Source: Psoroptes ovis
Taxonomy: Eukaryota > Arthropoda > Arachnida > Sarcoptiformes > Psoroptidae
Assembly (NCBI GenBank): GCA_002943765.1
Contig: PQWQ01000001.1
Location: 2,046,001-2,110,000 of the forward strand
Direction of reading: 5' to 3'
Length of the DNA stretch: 64,000 nucleotides
Shown: positions 54,357 through 64,000 of the stretch, piece after piece
How positions within the stretch are numbered: the first letter of the stretch is position 1
Layout of the letters: each line of letters opens with the position of its first letter
Notes under the pieces: generated by a model
Told to the model about the DNA's origin: nothing
The model's input: only the letters and a program-made list of their open reading frames with translations
Databases searched by the model: none
Translations under genes and position numbers: made by a program

Positions 54357-54911
54357 TTAACGAAATAATAATGATCTTCTTCTTAGCGAAACATTAACAT
54401 CATCATAATCATCATTTAAATCATATGAATTAATCGATAATTCTTCACCAATGTTATCATCATCATCATTAGTTGTAAATAATGATGATGCTGATGTACT
54501 TAATTCACACGATAATAATTCACTATCAAATGTACTTGATGTTGTTGTCGATGATGATGCTTTTGAATGTTGTTGTTGCTGCTCAAAATTATTGATGATC
54601 GATTCATCATCTTTTACAGTGAATGTTGAATCATTTTTCGATAATGAAAGCGCATCGATTTTTAATGATTTTGTTTTAACTTCATTTAATTTATCAATTT
54701 CTACATCAATGGATTCATTTGATGATATGGATGATGATGATGCTGACGATGAATTCCACTCTAATTTGATTGTATTATTTTTTATATCATCATTCTTAGA
54801 AATATTATTATGAGTATCCCAATTAGAATTATTATAGTTATGTTGTTTACGCTTATTATTCAGTGCTGGTGATAAAAAATGAAACAATATTTTTGGCTTT
54901 TGATTATTCAT
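54357..54911 (-). CDS. Hypothetical low-complexity protein (184 aa)
   Basis: An ATG-started single-exon ORF with an in-frame stop just upstream. Composition is Ser/Asn/Asp-rich with a short Gln/His run. The most ordinary-looking parts are the N-terminus (KPKILFHFLSPALNNKRK) and the basic end (VSLRRRSLLFR). No domain is recognised. Length and host-like amino-acid runs favour a real gene or terminal exon. However, triplet-rich (CAT/GAT) DNA is open in several frames here, including a 120-aa plus-strand ORF over the same bases. Confidence 0.4.
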   Translation of the reverse strand: MNNQKPKILFHFLSPALNNKRKQHNYNNSNWDTHNNISKNDDIKNNTIKLEWNSSSASSSSISSNESIDVEIDKLNEVKTKSLKIDALSLSKNDSTFTVKDDESIINNFEQQQQHSKASSSTTTSSTFDSELLSCELSTSASSLFTTNDDDDNIGEELSINSYDLNDDYDDVNVSLRRRSLLFR

Positions 54912-55761
54912 ATTTCAATTTTTTAATTATTTGATTTTTTATCGATTTTTTGTCAAATTAAGATTGCGGTCGTTTTAATAGTAATAGTAATAACAATAAT
55001 AATAAATTTAAATTGATTTCAATTTAAAGTTCATTTCAATTTATATGTAGTAAATTATGTTTTATTTCAATGTAAATACTAGAATACATACAAATGCAAT
55101 TAACGAAATACACGCAAAATTAAAATAAAATTAATTTTGAATTTATTTATTCATTTTTTGAAAAAAAATGTGAAAATTATCTGAATTCATATTTGGGTTT
55201 ATTTGGGAGTGAAAATGAAATATTAAAAATTGTGAATCAATAAATTTCAATTATTCTCCCATATATACACGAATATGATATGAAATTACAGTATTTTTCC
55301 TGTGTGTTATTATTAACACATAAATGTCACATATCAATTAAAACCAATATTAAATCAAATAGGAAATATAAATTTGTTGCTGCTGGTCGCTAAATTTGTT
55401 GCTCAATTTTGACGTAAATGAAAATGACAATAATGGAAATAATAATGTTAATAAAACTATTACAAAATAAATTTTGCCTGAATTGGCGATTTATTGATTT
55501 CCCCCAACAAATTATTGATTGATAGATAAGTTAATTCAATTAGATTAGTTGGTATTGAGTAGTAGAAAATACATAAAAATTTAGCGTAATTATGTCAGTA
55601 TTATGATTATATTTTGAAATAGATGATAGTTGAATAAATTAGAAGAAAAAAAAGATAAATCAAATGTCAAATATTATCATAATTATTGTCATTGTTAATA
55701 TTAAATATCACTTAATAAAAATAGAAATAGAAAATAAATTTCAAATGTGTAAAATGTAAAT
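54912..55761. other. Intergenic region upstream of the sushi-protein gene
   Basis: 850 bp AT-rich sequence between divergent starts of the orphan ORF and the sushi gene. It probably contains the sushi gene promoter and 5' UTR. No ORF or repeat of note. Confidence 0.5.
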
Positions 55762-58468
55762 ATGAAAAATGTAATAAATAAAATAATAATAATAACGAAT
55801 AATTATAAAATTAATCATAAATCATCATTAAAATCGTTATTATTATTTTTATCATCATCATTATCATCAACGACTAATTTATTATTATTATTATTTATGT
55901 TATTAATGTTAATGATATCAAATGATCATTATCAACAATCACAGCAGCAACCACAATGTAGTGATGAATTTCATAAAGAATGTCATTGTGGATCGCCTGC
56001 AATGCCATTATCAACATCATTATTTACACGTATTGTTTATCCGAATTCGACAATTAAAATTGAATTATACAATGAATCAATACCGTATGGTTATGCCAAA
56101 TATTTACGAGTTTATTATAAATGTACCGATGAACGTGATGTACTGGTAGGCAATAATATGCGTGAATGTTCACGTGGGAATTGGATTGGTTTAGTACCTA
56201 GATGTGGTAATTAAATATTTGATCTCGATTTTAATTTGACAATTTCAATTATTCTTTTTTTTTTATTTTTACATAGCACTAAATAATTTGAATCAAACAA
56301 AATTAAGTAATGTAAAAGTAACTGATTATAAAGTAGGAGATACATCAATCATTAAAAATAATCAAAATAAATATCATGAAGATAAACCAATGAATGTATT
56401 AATATTCTATGATGATTCATTACAATTGAATCCAAATGGTAGTTTTCAAGTACCATTGATGAATCAACCGCAAGATTGCCTACGTTGGAGTCTGTCACCG
56501 AAACAAATATGGACATTAAATTTAGACCGTAAAACACTTGTTCATTATGTTCGATTGAAATTATACGGTAATCATATCGAAGATCTTTATTTAAATAGTG
56601 AAATAGGCATTGAACTTTCATTGACAAATATTTCATTGCATGATACGAATGATCAATCGAAACAAATAGATTCATTACCAATGGAAATCAAATGCATCGA
56701 TACAATACCTAAAGAAAGTCAATTTTCAGCTTATCATCAAAAATATTCAGCTAATTATTTGGTATTAGATTTTCTTTGTGAAATTGAAGACAAAGAAAAA
56801 ACGTTGTTTGAATTTTTATTCGCTGAAGATTATGATATCGATGAATTATTGGTCAGTGTTATTGAGGTACGATTCGAAATGTATAATGTATTACATATTG
56901 ACAATGAACAAAACATTGATCTGGAATTCAAGCAAAAAATATTTGTCATTTCATTATGTGAATTACACTTATATTCATTTGAACCAGATTGTGGTACACC
57001 TGATCTACCGGTAACGGCAATCGTACAGCGTGATTTTAATTTTATCGAAGATGATGGACATGTACGTAAATCTTATAAATACATTTGTCCTTATAATCAA
57101 CAAATCAAAGGTAATCCTGATATCGAATGTGAACCATATGGTAAATGGAAAGAACCATTTCCAACATGTGAACAAAGTAATCCCTGTGGTCTATTGAAAA
57201 ACTTAACATTTAAACCTGGATTTCTGATTGATGTAAAATATGAAACAACAATGATCAATAAAAAATATAAAGATGTTATTGTACCGAATGGTAAATATGC
57301 TAATATAATCTGTATACCCTTAAATAATGATATTAACAATAATAATAACTATTCACTTGATAATGGAACATCCTTCATTTATAATTATAATTTCAATGAA
57401 ACAAATAAATCACAAAAAATGATTCTATCAACACCAAAACCAAAACAGCAAGATGTCATACAAATAAAATGTGTGAATGGAAAATGGATAGGTATGGAAT
57501 CGATTGATTGTATTACACATCGATCATTATTCGAATCGAATATATTTTCAATGAAAAATATATCAAGAAATGCAATAGATAAAATTCAAGTGATATCGTT
57601 ACTACCGGATCAAATGATCAAAATATTATTCATATTGTTCATATTTCTATTATTGATCATTATTTGTTTATTGATATATTTAATTATCTATCGACAACGT
57701 GTATCAAAACAAAAGAAAAATAATTCAAAAGAATGCAATCCAAATAATCTGGCAGATTTGAATATTGCCACAGATTTATATTCAAGTCAAGCTATTATGC
57801 CGAGTGCTGGAGCAGGAGCTATATTACCAACATTTCAATTCGATACATATCGCAATGATTATTATAATTCGATTGATGATTTCTATGAACGTATTACACT
57901 GGAAGAACGTAGAGATTCTAATCATCTTTATCATACAATACCTAATTCGAATAATATAAATAATTTGATCAGCATCAATAATAACAAAAATAATAATAAT
58001 AATAGGAATACTATAAGCAATCTACAATCACATTATAGTGATTTGAGTTTATATCCCAGTACATCGAGTAAATTATCATCATCATCAATAAGAGGAAATC
58101 ATAATCATAGTAATAATAGCAGCAATGATAATAATAATTATAAAGAACAAACATTAAATTTAGATATTGGTGAAGAAAAATACAATTCAATTTATGGTTT
58201 AGATGATGGCAGTGCTACAACTGGAATCGCTGAAACAACAACAATAGCCGAATCTCATGATTACAAATGTCAAGAAGATGTAATAAAACAAAATAATAAT
58301 GAAAAAAATAATGGCACAATACTCACCAATAACGTGACACCAACAATTTCGATTACTGAAGATTCAACAAATGATAATAATGATGGACAATCATTGATTG
58401 TACAATATAATTCATTATCAAGATCATCATCAGGTTATTTGCGAGAAAATTCAATTTATGAAGCATAG
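55762..58468 (+). CDS. Sushi (CCP) domain type I membrane protein
   Basis: Two exons: 55762..56206 and 56277..58468 (878 aa), with a 70-bp phase-1 intron. The N-terminus has a long hydrophobic stretch around residues 25-52 that should act as signal peptide. The first CCP-like module contains CHCGSPAMP ... ECSRGNWIGLVPRC. A region then follows with discoidin-like spacing (CLRWSLSPKQIWTLNLDRKT, VHYVRLKLYG). The second CCP module is CGTPDLP ... YICPYNQQIKGNPDIECEPY ... PTCEQ, and a further Cys-rich module begins NPCGLL. The TM helix at about 597-618 (LFILFIFLLLIIICLLIYL) precedes a 260-residue cytoplasmic tail with NSIDDFYERITLEERRDS and several Tyr and Ser sites. I do not recognise an orthologue. 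An adhesion or receptor-assembly role at the cell surface is inferred from the modules. Convergent with the kinesin gene, 244 bp apart. Confidence 0.82.
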
Positions 58469-58712
58469 AAAATATTAATGGCAATTTTTCGTTGTTGTAA
58501 AGCGATTGATGCCATCTGTCATTATGTGATTAAAGATCATGTTAAAATTTTATTCAAAAAAATCACAATTAAAACTAAGATAGAATAATTATACAAAAGT
58601 AAAAAACAATAACATTCAATAATAAAAGTAATAATGTAAATAATAATACAATTTGAATAATACAAATGAAATAAAATTAAAATAATTTAAATGAAGATTT
58701 TTTGTTTTTTTT

Positions 58713-61700
58713 TCAATATTTTGTGCGCAATAATTGTTTACCACGTGAATCGAGGCGCAATTTTTCTGGACGCACAAATATACCATATTTAGGTTTACAT
58801 TGAAAATATGTAACACCATTGACTGTACCATTATTTTTACCGGTAGGTGTATCGAGTATAACACCGATCCATAAACCATCAGAAAATTCTGTTTCACCAA
58901 TATAACCGATTGTTCCTAATTTTGAATCAGGACTTATACGCACACATTGACCAATTTGCATCCATTCAGGCAAATTTTTTCTATGATTCATATGATTAAT
59001 TTTTTTCCTATTATTTAAACCACCATTTGCGTCATCATCATCATCATCGTCACCACTAGCATTACTCGATGATGATGGTATTGAAAATGATGATGATGGA
59101 ATCGATGTTGATGCGTTTGAAATCGGTGTACCAGTACTATTTAATCTGGAGTTATGATTATTATCATGGGCCGAATCACTATAGAATGTTGATGCATCAG
59201 TATACGACGACCTTGTGTCATCGTCATCATCGAAATTATTGTCATCATTTTGTATTATTACTTTCAAATTTTCTGTCCGAGATTTTTGTTTCGCATGATT
59301 TTTATCAAATACAATCACACATTGATCATCATCATCATTGAAATTATTTTTTGATTTAGCATCATCAATAATCAATGTAGGTGATTGTTGCTCTTCGATA
59401 ACTGTTTTCATCGAAGAATTTCTGATCATTTTATTGGAGCCTATTTGAAAAATGCATAAATATTAATAATCTATTAAATCTCATCATCAAATGAACTTAC
59501 TGTTATGATTCATTTGCTGTGAGTTATATTGATCGTTTGGTTTATTTTTGCAATCAGCAGATTCACCAATATCAATATCTGTAACGTAAATTTGATTCAA
59601 CCCGGTCATGCTCCCAAAAAATGACCGCAAACGTCCAGCTGCTGATGTCAAATATGATAAAGAATCGAATGAAGATGTCGTATCGCTACGATGCGATTTT
59701 TTGTTATCATCATCGCCATCAATCGATTGTCGATTATTATTTTCCATTAATTTATTTCCATAAAATGGTGCATAAGATCCTGTTTGTGTTCGATTGACTG
59801 CTAAATGATTTGTATTCGATCCATTCGTAAATTGTGCAATATTCGGTACTGAAAGCGTTTTTCTTAATTCAGTATTTTCATATCGATTTTTATTATTGGA
59901 CAATAATTGAAGAGCTTGTTTAGCTTTCTTAGCAAGTTGTTCGCGCACGGCAACTTGTTGTCGCAATCTGTCAAGCGTCAATATTGATTCTAATGCCGAT
60001 ACACTTTTTGTGTAGCGTTCCATATAACTCTCACCATCACAAGCGGTCAAATCAATATCAGCAACAGCCAATAGGGCTAATGATTCACGATTTTCAATAT
60101 CTTTACTTGCTTTCGGTATTGATGACACGATTTCATATGTAATGCCAGTCGCTGTTGGATTCACATCTAAACCAGAAATGCGTTTGAATATATTTTTAGT
60201 CGAAGATACAAGTCCTTGCTTTTTGTACACATTTATCGCAATACGTTTACGCAATATCAAGTTCATATTCGCTGGAAGTGTTGTGACTATGCACGCTTTT
60301 ATAATCATAAATATTCGTTCATTTGGTGATGTTACACGATTCAAATATGGTGATTCATGTTGAGATGAATCCCATGATGCAACAGCTTGTAATTCATTCA
60401 TATTTATAGAAGATGATACAATATTCAAATTGAAAAATGGTGTTCCATTATATTCTTTCGGCAATATCGAAGAAGCTCCTGCTGCATCATTATCATCGAA
60501 TTCATTTTTATTTAAATCATCTGTTTGAAAAATAATTTTAAAAAAATTTAAATTCGATTATTAAAAAATTAGAAAAGACTCACCATTGAGATCAAGAAAA
60601 ATGACTGGAATATGATTTTCCATACCGGCTTCAGGCTCCCAGTCATCATTGGGTGCACCGGGTATTTCTGAACCTGGAGCTGGGCATTTGACTGCTTTAC
60701 GCTCTTCGATCATTGAAACCCATTGATTCATTAATTGATTTTCTCTTTCAATATCTTCTTGAGTTTTATCGAATTTTTTATTTATCAATTTATTAATCTG
60801 TTCTTGCAGATATGCTTGACGTTTATCTAAAATAGTTAGCCATTTTTCACGTAACAATGATAAATCATTCTCTTGATAACTATCCAATGATTTTTGTAAT
60901 TTTGATCGTACAGATACACAACCAATCTGTATTGATTGTATAGAATGGAAAACTAATGGTAATGTGCCGGAATTCGGCACTGTTTCAACGCGGATCAATA
61001 TTCTACGCTGCTGTCCTTGACGTAGCTGATAAATTCCGCCAGTTTGAATATCAGGTTGTTGATTGATTTCAACCGCTGTATATGTTCCTTGATCATTTAA
61101 TTCATGTATTTCCACCCATAATTCCAGTTTTCTTTTCAATTCTAGCCACCGATCAATGATCGAATGTGAAAGTTGATTGATTTGTTTTTCAGATTCATTA
61201 TCATTGCTATCAAGACTAAAAATTGGGTTAGCTGATATTCTATGGCCCCAAACTTCTATCGATAATGCTCCATCAGTGCAAAGTTCAAGGAATTCTTCCG
61301 TCAATGTAACAATGAATTCTTTTTGATGATCAAAATTAATTTTCTGCTCATTCGATGATTGATTGAAATCGAATCGTTGAAAATCAGTAGTATCGACTGG
61401 TGTTAGTACAATCATATCGGATAAACCACAAAAAGTGTATTGACAGAACACGAAATTTGATAAATCATATGGTAACCCACGCGCAGATTTTATTTTTAAT
61501 CTCACTTTGATTTGATTTGATGCGACTTTTTGTGGCGCCATTTCATCAACAAAAATGACTGTATTACTTGAACAATTGTTATTATTACTATTATCGTTTG
61601 AATCGTTTTCATTCGTTAATGAGTTCGATGATGATGATAGATCATCGTCGGATAAGGCTGCATTACCCACACGTTCACCAAAGTTGCCTTCAACTCTACC

Positions 61701-64000
61701 GAATTCAATATGTAAACGGCCAACAACCTCACCTTGTTGTGATATGATTGGAACTTGATAATCAAGTTGAACATTTTCCATTAATACCTCTAAGAATATG
61801 TTGGCCACACCAATCAATAAATGCCGTTCTTGTAATTCATAGAATGGATCATTTTGCTGTTGTACGCTGTTTGGTGTGTTTGGCAGCGAACTATCATCAG
61901 AAACATTATCATTATCATTATTACTTGATGTTCCGTTTCCTTTAGATTTTGAATTATGTATTTTTTCTTTCCATTGAGCGTAATATTCACGCATTTCGAT
62001 TAGATTCGTTTCGAATTTTTCCATCGACCAAATTTGCGGAGGTAATTTTTTTCTTTTGACTAAAATAGCCGGTTCTGATACGAAAACACCTTGTTTCAAG
62101 CGATTTGGATTGAGATTAGCCGGTGATATTTGTAAAGTGACTTTGAATTCAGTATTTTTTCGCATTTCTTCCGCGATCAAGTTAGCTTCATACGCTAATG
62201 TATTTGCATTAGCAATTTCTTCACGTAATTTTGATAAATATATGCGATAATTTTCTTCACGCTCTTTCGATAATTTTTCCAACATTCTTTGTGAATCATA
62301 TATGTTGTATGAATTTATATTCAATGATGAACGAGCCATTGAATTATATGTGTTTGATTTATTTAAATTTGATAGTAATGTTGTGCTGCCTGAAAGCGAT
62401 GAACCAGCATCTGATTTTGTTTGCCGAAAATTGTTCTGAATGCTTGTAAACATAGCTTTCATATCTGGATTATTCGATGTTAGCATTTCATTCCGTGCAT
62501 AATTATAGTCAAAATAATTATTCGTTGAATTATCCATTTGCGATGATTGATCATTGATCGCAGCTGGACAATTGAGGCTAAAGAAATGATTGTTTCCCCA
62601 CAATATTCTATCACCATTACGAAGTCTTACACGTTCGAATATACGAATCCCATTGACAAATGTCAAAGATTCATCAATTGGCCACATCCATAATTGATTT
62701 TTCGATTTATCAATTTCAATCACTGCATGTTCAGGCATAATGCCGACGCCCGAAAGTTGAATGTCTTGTTCAACCAATGCATCAGGTCGTCCGATCAATG
62801 TTTTATCTTTGAGATAATAAACTAACAATGCATTCAGCGATGGATCTGCATTCAAATTGACAAGATAGTAACGATCTTTTTCAACAGCTATTCCGGAACT
62901 TTGCACCGAAATGCCCATCTTTTCCAATGCTTGCTGTCTTTCTTGATGTAATTTTTCTGTTTTTCTCAATTTTTCTTCCCATGTTTGTTCCATCTCACGA
63001 ATCAGTTTCTCCGATTCAGCTAACCGCTCTTCAAGATCAGTGTTAACAGTCGCATGCATTAGCTGCTCACGCAATTGTTCAACTTCTTGTCGAAGTTCAC
63101 GTATAATACGATTATTTGGATCCTCATTGATCACTGCATGATTCACGATACGTTTAGCTCGATCAGCATAACGTAATGTTGATAGTGTCTCTTCATAACT
63201 ATCAGCCGATGGACTTATTGTTGATATCATAATTGTTTTTGAATTGCCGCCCAAATTATCTTTCAATAACCAAGTTAACACGGAATCTCGATATGGTACA
63301 AATTGTTCTTTACGATTTCTGCCACTTGCTTGATCAGCTAGTTTAGATATGACAAGACCAAGCGTTGTCAGTGATTTATTGATATTTGAACCTTCTTTTA
63401 GCCGCTCACCGACGGCTCCAGTTTTGATTGCACGTTCACTGCCAGCCAAATCGACTAGACTCATTTTAGAGACACGTTCTCCAACTACATCAGCGGCAGG
63501 ATCATAAATAGAACAGGTTAAGGTTAATGTGAACACTGCATGTGACCGAGATGATTCAGAGTTCATATTTGTTGATGCGACAGTGCGAGATTTGTTTCCT
63601 TCGGCCATTAGACTATCGATTTCCGCGAAAGATGTGACGGCAAGAGTTGATAGACCATCAACATATGGTCCAAGAATGTTGTGTTCACGTACTTTTAACG
63701 AATGTCTTGAGCCGATTGGATCCAGTAGATCATGAACTTTTTCATTATAAATTTCCATATATGATACTTCTAATTTAAAATTCGAATTCGGATCGTTGGC
63801 CGTTAAACTTTGAATACGTTCAAATATTGAATCACATAATCTTGGAATAAGGCCTTTATGTTCTTTTGATGATGAGCCCATCATTGTATAAGATTTCCCT
63901 GAACCAGTTTGTCCATATGCAAATATACATGCATTATAGCCTTGAAATGCTGAATCTAATATGGAAAGTCCTAATTTTTGAAAGATATCTTCTTGATTTG
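58713..64000 (-). CDS. Khc-73: Kinesin-3 motor KIF13 / Khc-73 with C-terminal CAP-Gly (N-terminus beyond window)
   Basis: Exons in the window: 64000..60584 (open at the edge), 60520..59501 and 59440..58713, with phase-1 introns of 63 and 60 bp. The visible motor has the P-loop FAYGQTGSGKSYTMMG, the switch motifs NMNSESSRSHAVF and SLVDLAGSERA, and the neck region. An FHA domain follows (LIGRPDA, MPEHAVIEI, GDRILWGNNHFF), then the kinesin-3 stalk and the DUF3694-type region (QIGCVSVRSKL). The Ser/Asn-rich tail ends in a CAP-Gly domain (LGTIGYIGETEFSDGLWIGV, GKNNG, KYGIFVRPEKL). Motor plus FHA plus CAP-Gly identifies KIF13B/Khc-73. Family knowledge: a plus-end microtubule motor that binds Dlg and early endosomes, with roles in spindle orientation and dendritic or synaptic transport. 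About 100 N-terminal motor residues lie outside the window. Confidence 0.95.

Overview
The window is nuclear DNA from an AT-rich arthropod. The evidence is split genes with GT-AG introns, mostly 59-69 bp, coding sequence with heavy Asn, Gln and Ser codon runs, and metazoan gene families. My best guess is an acariform mite such as Dermatophagoides or a relative. That is an inference from composition, intron size and gene content, not a proven placement.

Layout. 1-13578 (minus): one giant CH-CH spectrin-family protein, truncated at the left edge. Its second exon is at least 13.2 kb without a stop and carries about 20 copies of a short SDDWL-type motif. 14464-16078 (minus): USP39. It shares a 197-bp divergent promoter region with NEMF at 16276-18927 (plus). 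19056-21980 (minus): NXF1, which keeps a 110-nt exon, long intron, 37-nt exon block. 22883-25764 (plus): a peptide-receptor-like class A GPCR. 25765-34080: an 8.3-kb stretch without recognisable genes. 34081-35926 (plus): a two-finger GATA factor. 36147 to about 42955 (minus): an LTR retrotransposon joining a Ty1/copia gag-pol to a Ty3/gypsy RT-RNaseH-integrase. 44966-46441 and 47882-48556 (plus): two secreted proteins, the second MAM-like. 50864-52848 (minus): a second GPCR with the same exon structure as the first. 53480-53626: a short piggyBac-like MITE. 54357-54911 (minus): a low-complexity orphan ORF. 55762-58468 (plus): a sushi-domain membrane protein. 58713-64000 (minus): a KIF13/Khc-73 kinesin, N-terminus beyond the window.

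Functionally, USP39 (splicing), NXF1 (mRNA export) and NEMF (ribosome quality control) form a tight RNA-metabolism housekeeping cluster with intergenic spacers of 128 and 197 bp. The rest is cytoskeletal (spectrin-like giant, kinesin), neuronal or surface (two GPCRs, sushi protein), regulatory (GATA) and mobile DNA. The most unusual items are the motif-repeat giant protein, the conserved NXF1 cassette-intron block, the copia/gypsy chimera, and the GPCR pair with oversized second intracellular loops.
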